Shown: positions 1 to 9,499, counted from the stretch's first letter. The stretch is DNA of 42,956 nucleotides from Hyphomonas polymorpha PS728 (GCF_000685315.1 NZ_ARYM01000027.1:1-42956); one strand, 5' to 3'. The notes: generated by a model not told the origin, from the sequence alone. Translations and numbers: made by a program.

Positions 1-22
1 CCTTGAGACCGGCGAGTTTCAT
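1..22 (-). CDS. 5' end of a gene leaving the window (possible CaiB-type CoA-transferase)
   Basis: An ATG on the minus strand at 20-22 opens a frame reading MKLAGLK before the window ends. An AAGGAAG-type ribosome binding site lies just upstream, between this start and the stop of the thioesterase gene at 35. It therefore looks like the next gene of the same operon. The residues resemble the N-terminus of class III (CaiB/BaiF) CoA-transferases, which would suit a thioesterase neighbour. Seven residues cannot prove a family, so the identity is a guess; only the start itself is supported. Confidence 0.4.
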
Positions 23-34
23 GCGTCTTCCTTG

Positions 35-436
35 TTACAAATTCATCTGAGACTGGGTGGTCAGCGCAACCAGCTTGCCCGCCTCCGTTTCGATCCGCGT
101 CTGCCAGACCTGCAGCCTGCGGCCAACACTTACCGGCGCGGCAGTTGCCGTCAGAACGCTGCCCACCGGCGCGGGGGCGATGAGGTTCGTCTTACTCTCG
201 GTCGTGGTGGTCATCTTGCTTTCCGGCGGCAGGCTCAGGAATGCCCCGATCGCGCCCACGCAATCGGCCAGCGTCATCAGGAACCCGCCATGGGCAATCC
301 CGCCCGCCGTGCAGTGCGCCTCGCCCACCGTCACGCGGCCGATCACCGCCTCCCGGTCGGCCTGGACCAGCTCCAGCCCGATCGTCTTCGCAAATGGCAT
401 CGATGCCGCCAATGCCTTGAGATGTGTGTCGGTCAT
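35..436 (-). CDS. PaaI-family hotdog-fold acyl-CoA thioesterase
   Basis: The 133-residue product is the usual size for a single hotdog-domain thioesterase that hydrolyses acyl- or aryl-CoA in the cytoplasm. The PaaI-type signature is visible: HCTAGGIAHGG at about 41-51 followed by TLADCVGA, where the HGG loop and the Asp near 58 form the active-site helix region. The C-terminal half (VGSVLTATAAPV, VWQTRIE) gives the expected beta strands. The start chosen is MTDTHLK; the frame stays open upstream, but that extension is low-complexity and overlaps the gabD leader. It is followed after 12 bases by the gene that leaves the window. The substrate cannot be read from the sequence. Confidence 0.88.
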   Translation of the reverse strand: MTDTHLKALAASMPFAKTIGLELVQADREAVIGRVTVGEAHCTAGGIAHGGFLMTLADCVGAIGAFLSLPPESKMTTTTESKTNLIAPAPVGSVLTATAAPVSVGRRLQVWQTRIETEAGKLVALTTQSQMNL

Positions 437-461
437 ACCTGTCCTCGCCCTGTCAATTATG

Positions 462-517
462 TGTCCGGATTTGTCCAAACTTGTCCGGGAATTGTCCCGG
501 TTTGCCGGTGTGTGTCC
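462..517. promoter_or_regulatory. Helically phased TGTCC repeats upstream of gabD
   Basis: TGTCC occurs at 462, 472, 482, 493 and 513, with a degenerate TTGCC at about 502. The spacing is 10-11 bases, one DNA helical turn, so all copies face one side of the helix. Inside the array, CCGGGA-attg-TCCCGG (485-500) is a perfect inverted repeat. The array lies between the divergent thioesterase and gabD genes, which suits a shared operator or cooperative binding array. No named regulator motif was recognised. Confidence 0.5.
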
Positions 518-601
518 ACCCGCTGACACGGGTCGTCCTGCATTGCCGGGGGAACTATAAGGGCAGGCAACTGTTGGATAAGTCCCGCCGGAGATGCGCC
601 C

Positions 602-2062
602 ATGCCCCTGAAACTCAAGGATTCCTCCCTCCTCAAAACGGAGGCTTTTCTCGCCGGAGAATGGACCCCCGCCAATTCCGGCCAGACATTCGGCGTCACT
701 AACCCCGCCACCGGCGAAATCCTGGCAACCGTCCCCAAAATGGGCGCTGGCGAAACCCGCCAGGCGGTCGATGCGGCCGCCGATGCCTTCCCCGAATGGT
801 CGGGCCTGCTGGCCGAAAAACGCGCGCGCATCCTGCGCCAATGGTTTGATCTTCTTATGGAAAATCAGGCAGACCTCGCCGCCATCATGACCGCCGAACA
901 GGGCAAACCCCTCTCCGAAGCCAAAGGCGAAATCGCGTATGCTGCCTCCTTCATCGAATGGTTTGCCGAAGAATCCCGCCGCACCTATGGCGACATCATC
1001 CCCACCCACAATTCCGCCGCCCGCATCCTCGTCACCCACGAACCTGTCGGCGTCACAGCCGCCATCACCCCCTGGAACTTTCCCGCCGCGATGATCGCCC
1101 GCAAGGCTGGCGCCGCGCTTGCCGTCGGCTGCACCATGGTCGTCAAACCGGCCTCCGCCACGCCGCTGACGGCCCTCGCCATGGCCGAACTGGCCAGCCG
1201 CGCCGGCATTCCCGCAGGTGTGCTCTCAGTCATCACAGGCTCTGCCGGAGAGATCGGCAGCGAGCTGACCAGCAACCCGAAAGTCCGCAAGGTCAGCTTC
1301 ACCGGCTCCACCGAGACCGGCAAGAAACTGATGCAACAAAGCGCCACCACTCTCAAACGCCTCAGCCTGGAGCTCGGCGGCAACGCCCCCTTCCTCGTCT
1401 TCGAGGATGCCGATCTGGATGCGGCCGTCGAAGGCGCCATCGCCTCGAAGTTCCGCAATTCCGGCCAGACCTGCGTGTGCGCAAACCGCTTCCTGGTGCA
1501 GGCTGGCATCTATGATGCCTTTGCCGAAAAGCTCACTGAAGCAGTCAGAAAACTCAATGTCGGTAACGGGATGGATGAAGGCATCGACCAGGGCCCGCTG
1601 ATCAATGAAGATGCTGTGGAAACCGTCAAAGCCCATATTGAAGACGCCCTCCTCAAGGGCGCCCGCATCGAACTCGGCGGCAAGCTCCACAAGCTTGGCG
1701 GCACCTTCTTCGAGCCCACAGTCCTGACCGATGTGCCTGCCACCGCCCGCATTGCGCGCGAGGAAACCTTCGGCCCTGTCGCCGCCCTCTTCCGCTTCGG
1801 GGATGAGGCAGAGGCCATCGCCATGGCCAATGACACAGAGTTCGGCCTCGCCGCCTACGCCTATACCAAAGACCTCGCCCGCGCCTTCCGCGTCTCCGCC
1901 GCACTCGACTATGGCATCGTCGGCATGAATGAGGGGCTGATCTCCACCGCCATCGCCCCTTTTGGCGGGCGCAAGGAAAGCGGTTTTGGCCGCGAAGGCT
2001 CAAAGTATGGCGTCAGCGATTATCTCGACATCAAATACACGCTGATGGGCGGCCTCGGCTAA
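602..2062 (+). CDS. gabD: NAD(P)-dependent succinate-semialdehyde dehydrogenase
   Basis: This 486-residue protein is a full-length class I aldehyde dehydrogenase, the family that oxidises succinate semialdehyde to succinate at the end of the GABA route. Visible features are the cofactor segment TPWNFPAAMIARK (about 156-168), the FTGSTETGK Rossmann turn (about 233-241), the general-base glutamate in LELGGNAP (E257) and the nucleophile in NSGQTCVCANR (C291). The Cys-Val-Cys pair at 291-293 matches the redox-switch cysteines of succinate-semialdehyde dehydrogenases, which favours this substrate over other aldehydes. GabD against a glutarate-semialdehyde enzyme cannot be fully separated. The gene stands alone, divergent from the thioesterase and 10 bases from the convergent AraC-type gene. 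Confidence 0.88.
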   Translation: MPLKLKDSSLLKTEAFLAGEWTPANSGQTFGVTNPATGEILATVPKMGAGETRQAVDAAADAFPEWSGLLAEKRARILRQWFDLLMENQADLAAIMTAEQGKPLSEAKGEIAYAASFIEWFAEESRRTYGDIIPTHNSAARILVTHEPVGVTAAITPWNFPAAMIARKAGAALAVGCTMVVKPASATPLTALAMAELASRAGIPAGVLSVITGSAGEIGSELTSNPKVRKVSFTGSTETGKKLMQQSATTLKRLSLELGGNAPFLVFEDADLDAAVEGAIASKFRNSGQTCVCANRFLVQAGIYDAFAEKLTEAVRKLNVGNGMDEGIDQGPLINEDAVETVKAHIEDALLKGARIELGGKLHKLGGTFFEPTVLTDVPATARIAREETFGPVAALFRFGDEAEAIAMANDTEFGLAAYAYTKDLARAFRVSAALDYGIVGMNEGLISTAIAPFGGRKESGFGREGSKYGVSDYLDIKYTLMGGLG

Positions 2063-2072
2063 AGCCTAGCTC

Positions 2073-2828
2073 TCAGAACGAATACCGGCTTGGCGAGACA
2101 CCGAACGCCCGCTGAAACATCGCGCAGAAGGCGCTGGCGCTGTCATAGCCCACATCCATCGCCACGCTGGTGACGCTCGATCCGGTGGACAGCAGAGACA
2201 GCGCCTCCAGCAGCCGCACCTGCTGGCGCCACAGGGCAACCCCCATCCCCGTCTCGCGCTTGAAAGCACGGGTAAAGCTGCGCCGGCTCATGCCCGCAAT
2301 GTCGGCCCATTGGTCAATGTCACGCTGGTCGGAGGGGTTCTCGATGATCTCGCGGCATACGCGCACCAGGCGCGGATCGGTCGGCATCGGGGCGGCATAG
2401 GGCACCTTGGGCGAGGCCAGCAGCTCGCTGATGAGCAGGCTGACAATCTGTCCCTCCCGGCCCTGCAGGTCGTAGTCATGGTCAAACTGCGTCACTTCCA
2501 GGATCAATGCCCGCAACAACTGGCCCACCTCGACGATGTGACAGTCCGGATCATCCCGCTCATATCTCGGATCGATGTAGAGCGTCCGCAGCGATACCGG
2601 CCCCCGGCAGGAAACCTCATGTTGCACCTGGCTGGGAATCCACACCGCCCGCTGCGGCGGGATCACGAAACTCGTCTTGTCCGTCACCACCGACATGACA
2701 CCCGAGCAGGCATAGAGCAGCTGGATGCGCTCATGCGAATGCGCAGTATCGACAAAGCCGGAAGGATATTCATCTGCCAGCGCAACCACCGGGCGGCGGC
2801 TGAGATCGAGTTGATGGGTGCTTTTCAT
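2073..2828 (-). CDS. AraC-family transcriptional regulator with N-terminal cupin
   Basis: The 251-residue protein has an N-terminal cupin-like sensing domain (about 1-140, with HSHERIQLLYACSG and the PPQRAVWIPSQVQHEV strand typical of the NimR/YeaM-like subgroup). Its C-terminal double helix-turn-helix spans about 155-250; MSRRSFTRAFKRETG is the first recognition helix and the family tail reads VGYDSASAFCAMFQRAFGVSPSRY. The start MKSTHQ is chosen because GAGAGGA lies just upstream; a longer open frame exists but its first 60 residues are unlike the family. It converges on gabD. Its target and ligand are not shown by the sequence. Confidence 0.85.
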   Translation of the reverse strand: MKSTHQLDLSRRPVVALADEYPSGFVDTAHSHERIQLLYACSGVMSVVTDKTSFVIPPQRAVWIPSQVQHEVSCRGPVSLRTLYIDPRYERDDPDCHIVEVGQLLRALILEVTQFDHDYDLQGREGQIVSLLISELLASPKVPYAAPMPTDPRLVRVCREIIENPSDQRDIDQWADIAGMSRRSFTRAFKRETGMGVALWRQQVRLLEALSLLSTGSSVTSVAMDVGYDSASAFCAMFQRAFGVSPSRYSF

Positions 2829-3036
2829 CCTGTCCTCTCGGGACTGCCGTAACACCCGCAAATGATGCCACCGTCCGCTGATGTGACAAGATGATGACTG
2901 GCCGCGTGGCCCAAAAAAGAAAAAATATGACCTAATGAAACTTCTCGGGCCAAAAAGGCGGCATCGCCTGCTTAAAGCATGGTCGGACCGCCCTCGCCCG
3001 CCGGCAGCCAGAGCCACCGGCGTGCAGGCGCCCCTT

Positions 3037-3762
3037 TTAGCGGATAAACGCCAGGCTGATGCCCGCAGCGATCCCGGAATTGCGGAAGGATGTCACCTCT
3101 CCATTCCCGAAACGGTGAGCGAAGGACGCCTCATCGGCGGTATCGGCCCGCGCGAAGAAACCGAACTCCACAAATTCGGAAACCGGCCGCGCCGCCGCCA
3201 GTTCAATCCCGGCATAGGAGCGATGGGCCGAATCGTCCCCCGGCTGCACAAATCCCGCCCGGCCGATGGCCGACAGCGTCCAGTCGCCCAGCGCCCATTC
3301 CGGCCCGGCGGCAAACTCCAGCCCCCAATCCTTCAGATCCGTATCATAAAAACCGATCAGCGTCGGCGCGAACGGCGCCTCCAACGTAACTGCGCCCACC
3401 ACTTCGAGGCTCGAATCTGCCTCTTCCCCAGGATAGGTCAGCCAGTTGGCGGAAACATCGGCGCTGTAGCCGTGTCCGCCCCAGGCCACGCCGAGGATAA
3501 AATCGGCCTCATCCTCAAACGCCGCCCGCTGATCGCCCACGGGCAGCAGGCGGTAAAAAGCTCCGTAGACGGTTGCTTCCTGAACATCGATCTCGATACC
3601 GGCGCCGAATTCGAGCGTTTGGCGGCCGATCTGTTCGCCGCGATCATGCAGCGCCGAAACAGCGCCGATGTCCATGAATATGCGTTTCTCGCTAGCCTCC
3701 GCAGCCAATGGCCCTGCGGCCATCAGGGTCGTTGCAGACAATAGTGTGCGTGCAAGGGTCAC
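3037..3762 (-). CDS. Putative outer-membrane beta-barrel protein
   Basis: The 241-residue product starts at GTG, preceded by a strong AGGAGG at ideal spacing. It has a signal peptide (MTLARTLLSATTLMAAGPLAAEA, cut after about residue 23). The rest alternates hydrophobic and polar residues with many aromatic and glycine residues and ends in ISLAFIR. This pattern fits a small barrel such as the TorF/YfaZ-like porins, for example GYSADVSANWLTY and GPEWALGDWTLSAIGRAGF. It lies 56 bases downstream of the amidohydrolase stop in the opposite sense of transcription order, that is after it on the same minus strand, so it may belong to the siderophore locus transcript. No specific function is recognised. 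Confidence 0.7.
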   Translation of the reverse strand: MTLARTLLSATTLMAAGPLAAEASEKRIFMDIGAVSALHDRGEQIGRQTLEFGAGIEIDVQEATVYGAFYRLLPVGDQRAAFEDEADFILGVAWGGHGYSADVSANWLTYPGEEADSSLEVVGAVTLEAPFAPTLIGFYDTDLKDWGLEFAAGPEWALGDWTLSAIGRAGFVQPGDDSAHRSYAGIELAAARPVSEFVEFGFFARADTADEASFAHRFGNGEVTSFRNSGIAAGISLAFIR

Positions 3763-3818
3763 TTACGTTCCTCCTGTAGACGTTTTTCTCTAGATTTTCC
3801 GGGGCGGTGGCGGCCGCC

Positions 3819-6800
3819 TCAGTGCTTCGCTGTCGCCTCGGCTTCAGCAAGTGTCCCTGGCAGATAGAGCCGCCCGTTTTTCATCACATACCGGATGTCG
3901 AGCGTGTTCTTTATGTCCGCCAGCGGATTGGTGTTGAGGATCACAAGATCCGCGAATTTTCCCGGCTCGAGGCTGCCCAGCGCGGCCTCCCGCGCAATCG
4001 TCTGGGCGCTGCCCATGGTGGCGGCCCAAAGCGTCTCACCGGGCGTCCATCCGCTCTCGACATAGGCCTGCATTTCCCATTGCGTGCCCAGACCCGGAAT
4101 ATCGCCATGCGCGCCCAGGCCCACTACGCCGCCGGCTCGGTGAACCTTCAGGGCGCTGGCGCCCACCATCTCGTAAGTGTAGTCGCAGAAGGGCGCAGGC
4201 GCTGCATTGGCAAAGCGCATCTCACGAAACCATTCCGGCACGAAATCAGCATATTTGGGGTCGTTAAGGGCGTCATTTCGCTGCATGAAAACCCGGTCCG
4301 CCGGCAGGCCGCCATGCGTGATCATCAACGTCAGCGTGCTGCTTGTCCCGCTGCGCGCATAAAGCCCCACAAAATCCTTATACTGATCGATGGGCGGGAT
4401 ACCGTGTTCCACACCGGAGAATCCGTCCAGAATGCCCGTCAGACCAAACCGGTAAGACAGTGCGCCCTCGGTTGTTGCCGACAGGCCCAGCTCATTGGCC
4501 GCCTCGGCCACCCATTGACGCACACGCCGGTTGCCGGTGCGATACTGCTTCAGGTTCGACAGGCGGTAATAATCCCGGTAGCGGCGAAGCACGGAGAGAA
4601 CCTCTTCCTTGCTCCGGAAGTCATTGAAATCAAAAATCGCCGGGCCGGTCGTGTAGAGGCGCGGCCCCAACACATTCCCTGTCTCGACCAGATCCTGATA
4701 GGTCAGCATGTCGATGGAAAGGGAGGAAGGATCAAACACAGTGGTAATGCCGAAGGCAAGGTTCGTCTTCAGGCCCCACACATCGAAATCCAGAACATCC
4801 CGGCGGATGTCGGCCACATGGTAATGCGCATCGATCAGTCCAGGGATGATATAGGCGCCCGCCACATCCACGATGGAATCCCCCGCCGCCGCGCGGATAT
4901 CCCCGGCGGGCGCTATCTGCACGATCCGGCCATCCTCGATCAGGATGTCGGCATTCTCCAGCATGGCCTCCGGCGCGGCGCGGTCTGCCATCGTCACGAC
5001 ATGGCCGCCTTTCAGCAACACACGCCCCCGGGGCTCATCGCGCGCGGCCGTAACGGAAATGTCCAAGCGCCCCGCCGCCGCTTCCGCCCTACCGAGCTCG
5101 AAAGTCACATCCGCCAGCGCGATCCGGCGCAGCGTCGCCCCCAGCGCCCAGTAGATCTCCTGTCCGTCTGCGCTCCAGCCAAAATAGTCCGCGCCAATAT
5201 CCGTCAACTGAACATGTGGTCCGGCTGGCCTTGAAAGATCGAACGTCCCGCCTGCATCATCCAGCTTGTAGAGATGTAACTGCTGGCCAATCTGCGCCAG
5301 CGCCCAGGCGCCATCGGGGGACACGCGCAGATCATCCGCCGGCGCCGGGCCTTCGGAGAAATACCAGCCTGGCCCAACGGCCTGCGTCACCCCACGCCGC
5401 GCGCCATCTTCCAGCAATATCGCCTCTACGCCCGCACCAGTATTGATCAACACCTCGCCTGCCCCCGCGGAAAAATGCGGCGTTCCGCCCATCCGTCCCG
5501 TCGCCAGCACACGCACGGGCGCCCCATCCAGCGGCATCAGAACCAGTTCGCCATCCCGCCACTGTCCATATTCCATATAGGTCCGCCGCCGCGCCTCTGC
5601 GGGTGAGCGTACTGCGATGAGCGCTGTCCCGTCCGGGGTAAAAACAGGATGCGTATAAAACCCCGCTTCGGAGCTGATCCGGCGCGCGCCGCTGCCATCC
5701 GCTGGCGCGATCCACACCGCCCCGCCCGCATCCTTCGTCCAGCTCACAAATGCCAGCGCCGCCCCATCCCCGGACCAGGCGGGATGAAATCCGGTCTCGC
5801 CTTCTGCCCGCACAGCCCGCGGCGCGCCGCCGTCCAGCGTCTGCACATAAAGCCGCCCCAGCGCCGTGAATGCCAGCGAACGGCCGTCGGGCGAAAGCGC
5901 GGGAGACTGGATCAGCCGCGCACGCACCTCGCCCGTCTCGATCTGCGCCGGATGCCGCCCCAGCGGCCCTAGCGCCTGATCTATATCCGCCGTAAACGGA
6001 ATTATTTCTGCTTTTCCGCCATCCAGCGGAATGCGATCAATGCGCCCCTGCCGGTTGAGGAAGATGGAGTGTCCGTCTGCCGAGAAATCATAGCGCGCAA
6101 TCGCGTCATTGGTCAGCGCGGCCAGGATGGCGTCCGGGTCTGTCTCGGCCAGCACCTGCCCAGCGCCGGTCTCCAGATGAATCATCTTGAGCTGCGACAC
6201 GCCCTCGCGCCGGTCTCCGAAAACGAGATATTTGCCATCCGGAGAGATGGCCGGCCGGAAGCGCGGCAAGGTGCTCTCCCCCGCCTTTCCGGCGGGCAGC
6301 ACAACGGTTTCCTGCCCCGTGTCCAGATCAAGTTTCACAATGCCCCAGGCCGCGAGCGCGTTGAACGCGGGATCGCCCTTAGACAGCGAGGAAAGATAAA
6401 TCGCCCGGCCATCAGGCGTAAACCGCGCGCCGAGCGAACTGACGGCCCCTTCCGAGCCATCGCCCGCCCGCGTAGACCGCAGCACCTCGCCCATATCGCC
6501 CTCAACTGGCCGGAACCGCCAGAGCTCATAGGCATTCCGGTCCGCCCAGAAGCGCGTGACGATCAGACTCTGCCCGTCCGGCGCCCATTCGGGAGAAACA
6601 AAAACCGGATTGTCGTCATACAGACTGATCTGACGCAGATTACCGCCCTGCGCGTCCATCAGCCAGAGATTCTCCGCGCCGGACCGGTCACTGACAAACA
6701 GGATCGTCTGCCCATCGGGCGACCAGACCGGCTGCGAGTCCATCGCCATGCCGGAGGTAAGCCGCGTTGCCTTCCCCCCGCCAATGGGCAGCGTGTAGAT

Positions 6801-7112
6801 GTCGCCCAGCATGTCAAACACCAGCGTCTCGCCACGCGGCGAGACATCCAGCGACAATTGCGAGCCTTCATGAGTTTCAAACGAAATCTGCCGCGCGGCA
6901 CGCATCGGCAGCGTCTGTCCAGGCCGGGCGAGCGGCATATCCTGCTTGCCCGTCACGCCTGCTGTGTAAGACCGCGCCTCCTGGGGCGGGGTCTCTGCCT
7001 CCTGCGCCGGTGTTCCCGCGCAGGAGGACAGGCCGAGGATGAGCGCCGCCGTCATTAGGCGTGCACGAAACGAAGCGGCGCTCCGGCATCCCTCTGGCGT
7101 GAACTTCTTCAT
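3819..7112 (-). CDS. Lipoprotein with TolB-like beta-propeller and C-terminal amidohydrolase
   Basis: This very large 1097-residue protein has a signal sequence ending in the lipobox LSSC (Cys31), so it is probably anchored in a membrane facing the periplasm or outside. Residues about 75-640 carry repeated PD40/TolB propeller motifs such as PVWSPDGQTILFVSDRSG and HPAWSGDGAALAFVS. Residues about 690-1085 form an imidazolonepropionase-like amidohydrolase, with GLIDAHYHV metal ligands near 760, GVEHG, GAHGDIPG and the family tail GKFADLVILNTNP. Such propeller-amidohydrolases are often called Xaa-Pro or cyclic-amide hydrolases, but the substrate is unknown. It starts 23 bases after the siderophore receptor, suggesting one transcript and action on the imported ligand or a companion peptide. 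The ribosome site is weak; Met20 is an alternative start. Confidence 0.85.
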   Translation of the reverse strand: MKKFTPEGCRSAASFRARLMTAALILGLSSCAGTPAQEAETPPQEARSYTAGVTGKQDMPLARPGQTLPMRAARQISFETHEGSQLSLDVSPRGETLVFDMLGDIYTLPIGGGKATRLTSGMAMDSQPVWSPDGQTILFVSDRSGAENLWLMDAQGGNLRQISLYDDNPVFVSPEWAPDGQSLIVTRFWADRNAYELWRFRPVEGDMGEVLRSTRAGDGSEGAVSSLGARFTPDGRAIYLSSLSKGDPAFNALAAWGIVKLDLDTGQETVVLPAGKAGESTLPRFRPAISPDGKYLVFGDRREGVSQLKMIHLETGAGQVLAETDPDAILAALTNDAIARYDFSADGHSIFLNRQGRIDRIPLDGGKAEIIPFTADIDQALGPLGRHPAQIETGEVRARLIQSPALSPDGRSLAFTALGRLYVQTLDGGAPRAVRAEGETGFHPAWSGDGAALAFVSWTKDAGGAVWIAPADGSGARRISSEAGFYTHPVFTPDGTALIAVRSPAEARRRTYMEYGQWRDGELVLMPLDGAPVRVLATGRMGGTPHFSAGAGEVLINTGAGVEAILLEDGARRGVTQAVGPGWYFSEGPAPADDLRVSPDGAWALAQIGQQLHLYKLDDAGGTFDLSRPAGPHVQLTDIGADYFGWSADGQEIYWALGATLRRIALADVTFELGRAEAAAGRLDISVTAARDEPRGRVLLKGGHVVTMADRAAPEAMLENADILIEDGRIVQIAPAGDIRAAAGDSIVDVAGAYIIPGLIDAHYHVADIRRDVLDFDVWGLKTNLAFGITTVFDPSSLSIDMLTYQDLVETGNVLGPRLYTTGPAIFDFNDFRSKEEVLSVLRRYRDYYRLSNLKQYRTGNRRVRQWVAEAANELGLSATTEGALSYRFGLTGILDGFSGVEHGIPPIDQYKDFVGLYARSGTSSTLTLMITHGGLPADRVFMQRNDALNDPKYADFVPEWFREMRFANAAPAPFCDYTYEMVGASALKVHRAGGVVGLGAHGDIPGLGTQWEMQAYVESGWTPGETLWAATMGSAQTIAREAALGSLEPGKFADLVILNTNPLADIKNTLDIRYVMKNGRLYLPGTLAEAEATAKH

Positions 7113-7135
7113 GCGGCGCTCACTCAGTTTACGGA

Positions 7136-9295
7136 TCAGAACTTGCGCGTCACCGTTGCAATCACCTGCCGGCCCGCGCCATAGGTGCAGTTTGCAACAC
7201 CAGCGCAGCGGGCAACATAATCCTCATCGAAAATGTTGGACCCGTTGATGGCAAAACGCCAGTTCTGGGTGTCGTAGCGGATAACCGCGTCAAACAGCGT
7301 CGAGGCTTCGCCGGTATAGACGATGGGCGCAAACGGGCCGGGCAGGCCGCCCTGGCTCTCGCTCGTATAGCGCACGCCCCCACCGATACCGAGGCCAGCC
7401 ATCGGGCCTTGCACGAACGTCCAGTCGACAAACAGCGAGGCCTTGTCCTTCGGCGTTACGGGCAGTTCGGCGCCCACTTCCTGCGGCGTGGAGCTGGCCA
7501 GCACTTCGCTGTCCGTCCGGCTGTAGGAAGCGTTGATCGAGAGCTGGTCGTTGATCCGGCTGACGAGTTCCACCTCGAAACCGTTGACCTCCACTTCGCC
7601 CGTCTGCTTGCTGGCAATCGGGGTCGGCGAGCCAACCGCCGAAACGATGTTGTTCTGGTTGATCTGATAGACAGCCGCCGTCAGCAGCAGGTCCACGCCG
7701 TCCGGCAGGCCGCGCGCATCATACTTGATGCCTGCTTCCACCTGTTCACCCTCGCTCGGCTTGAAGGTCTCGCCCGTGTCGACATCCGACCCCAGCACCG
7801 GCTCAAACGAGGTCGCATAGCTCACATAAGGCGCAAGGCCGCTGTCGAAGATATAGTTCGCACCCACCCGATAGGTGAAGGCGTCTTCGCTGAGGTCAAA
7901 GCCCGTGAGATGGTTCTTCACCTTCACATCGTCGTACCGCCCGCTCAGCGTGACGTAGAGATTGCCGTAGCCGATATGATCCTGAACATAGAGGCCGGAA
8001 TGCTTCAGCGTCTGGTCGTTGTACGGGGTCGGATAGCCCGGCTTGTAGCTCGCCTGCGGCGGATAGGTCGGGTTGAACGCATCAATCGTGCCGGCAAACA
8101 CAAATCCGAAGCCAGCTTCATTCTCCGCCTTGCGATAATCATAGCCCGCAATCAGGTCATGCGTCAGCGCGCCGGTAGTGAAGTCGATATCCAGCCGGTT
8201 ATCGGTGGTAAACCCGTCAACATCTTCCTTGTACGCATAGTTATACTGCTGAATGGTGCGGTAATAGCTGGGATCGCTCGGGTTTGTCGTGTTGATGAAC
8301 CCGCCGCCGCCATAGAACAGCGTCGAAGACCGCTCGGCATACCGGCTGACGCGGGTATTGGAGACAAACTTCACATTTTCATTGAAGGCATGGACCAGCT
8401 CATACCCGATGCCCCACTGATCGCGGTCATACCGGTTGTTCGGGTTGCCGAGATTGGTCTTCGGGCCAATCTTTCCGTTCGGGTTCGGCTCCAGCGTGCC
8501 AGCCACCGGCAGATAGCCATTGGTGTCGCCGTTCACCGCGTCAGACTGGAAATAGCCCAGCAGCGTAAGATCCGTGGACGGCGTGATATTCCAGGTCAGC
8601 GCCGGCGAGATCAGGCTCCGGTCGGAGCTGACGAGATCACGAAAGGTCTCGCGGTCGCGGTAAAGGCCCGTCAGGCTATAGCTGAAGCTTTCGCCCAGCG
8701 GCCCGGCCACAGTACCGGCCACCTGCTTGTAGTCCTGCGTGCCATACTTGATGGCCAGCTCACCGCCAAACTCCTCCGATGGGCGGCGCAGCGACAGGTT
8801 GTAAAGGCCGCCCGGCGGGGAGTTACCATAAAGCGCCGAGGCCGGCCCCTTGAGTAGCGAGAAGGTCTGGAAGGCATAAAGGTCGAGGCCAACGCTGGAA
8901 ATCGTCGTCGTCGCCGGAACAGCCAGTCCATCGATATATTCCCGCGGGCGGAAACCACGCGCCGAGATGAAGTCAAAGCGCAGATCCGGGCCGTAATTCT
9001 CGCCAAACGCGCCGGCGGTGTAGCGCACAGCCTGCTGGGCATCGATGAAGTTCAGAAGGTCGATCTGGTCGCGCGTGACGATCGACACCGATTGCGGCGT
9101 CTGGATCAGCGGAATGTTGGATTTGTTGGCCGTGGCGCCATCCTGAGGCACGTACTCTGGCGCGATCACGATGATGGTTTCCTGAACGCTGGCAGCGTCC
9201 TCTCCGCCTTCCTGCGCGATGGCAGACGGCGCCAGCATCACAAGCCCTGCGGCCGCGCCGAGAAGCGTTGCCCTGAAATATTTTCGATGTCCCAT
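7136..9295 (-). CDS. TonB-dependent siderophore receptor
   Basis: The roughly 719-residue outer-membrane receptor imports a chelated metal, most likely a ferric siderophore, using TonB energy. After the signal peptide (MGHRKYFRATLLG to AIAQ) comes a TonB-box-like ETIIVIAP. The plug carries TPQSVSIVTRDQI, typical of FhuA/FoxA-type siderophore receptors, and LLKGPASALYGNSPPGG. The barrel ends in the aromatic RKF terminus, and VANCTYGAGR near the end is the conserved last-strand region. I chose the ATG at 9295, which has AAGGA 9 bases upstream; ATG at 9313/9316 or GTG at 9325 are alternatives. It leads the operon with the propeller-amidohydrolase and diverges from the PepSY gene. The ligand is not identifiable. 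Confidence 0.9.
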   Translation of the reverse strand: MGHRKYFRATLLGAAAGLVMLAPSAIAQEGGEDAASVQETIIVIAPEYVPQDGATANKSNIPLIQTPQSVSIVTRDQIDLLNFIDAQQAVRYTAGAFGENYGPDLRFDFISARGFRPREYIDGLAVPATTTISSVGLDLYAFQTFSLLKGPASALYGNSPPGGLYNLSLRRPSEEFGGELAIKYGTQDYKQVAGTVAGPLGESFSYSLTGLYRDRETFRDLVSSDRSLISPALTWNITPSTDLTLLGYFQSDAVNGDTNGYLPVAGTLEPNPNGKIGPKTNLGNPNNRYDRDQWGIGYELVHAFNENVKFVSNTRVSRYAERSSTLFYGGGGFINTTNPSDPSYYRTIQQYNYAYKEDVDGFTTDNRLDIDFTTGALTHDLIAGYDYRKAENEAGFGFVFAGTIDAFNPTYPPQASYKPGYPTPYNDQTLKHSGLYVQDHIGYGNLYVTLSGRYDDVKVKNHLTGFDLSEDAFTYRVGANYIFDSGLAPYVSYATSFEPVLGSDVDTGETFKPSEGEQVEAGIKYDARGLPDGVDLLLTAAVYQINQNNIVSAVGSPTPIASKQTGEVEVNGFEVELVSRINDQLSINASYSRTDSEVLASSTPQEVGAELPVTPKDKASLFVDWTFVQGPMAGLGIGGGVRYTSESQGGLPGPFAPIVYTGEASTLFDAVIRYDTQNWRFAINGSNIFDEDYVARCAGVANCTYGAGRQVIATVTRKF

Positions 9296-9470
9296 CTGTC
9301 GATGTCCTTGCATCATGACTTGCACCCCTGCTGCGTCTTTATTCGCCCAATGCGAACTGGTGCCATCGATACCATTGCGCCAAAATCCTGTATTTCGGCT
9401 TCGGGTCTGGAGTTGTCCCTAATTGGCCAATCTGTGTGAGGCGGCCTTCCCCTTGGCCCTGCGGACCCGA

Positions 9471-9499
9471 TTGAGGTATTTTTCGACCCGGCGCATTAT
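9471..9499 (+). promoter_or_regulatory. Candidate sigma-70 promoter for the PepSY operon
   Basis: TTGAGG (9471-9476) and CATTAT (9494-9499) are separated by exactly 17 bases, about 60 bases before the PepSY start. The same 263-base gap also holds the perfect palindrome ATTGGCCAAT (9422-9431). No clear Fur-box was found here, although the locus is expected to be iron regulated. Confidence 0.4.

Noticed and set aside
3807..5234. Long plus-strand open frame opposite the amidohydrolase gene
   Set aside because: Its residues are Arg/His-rich and it lies entirely antisense to a well-supported gene, so it is a GC-rich shadow frame. Similar frames at 6069-7058, 7409-8857, 15992-16939 and 34870-35922 were rejected for the same reason.
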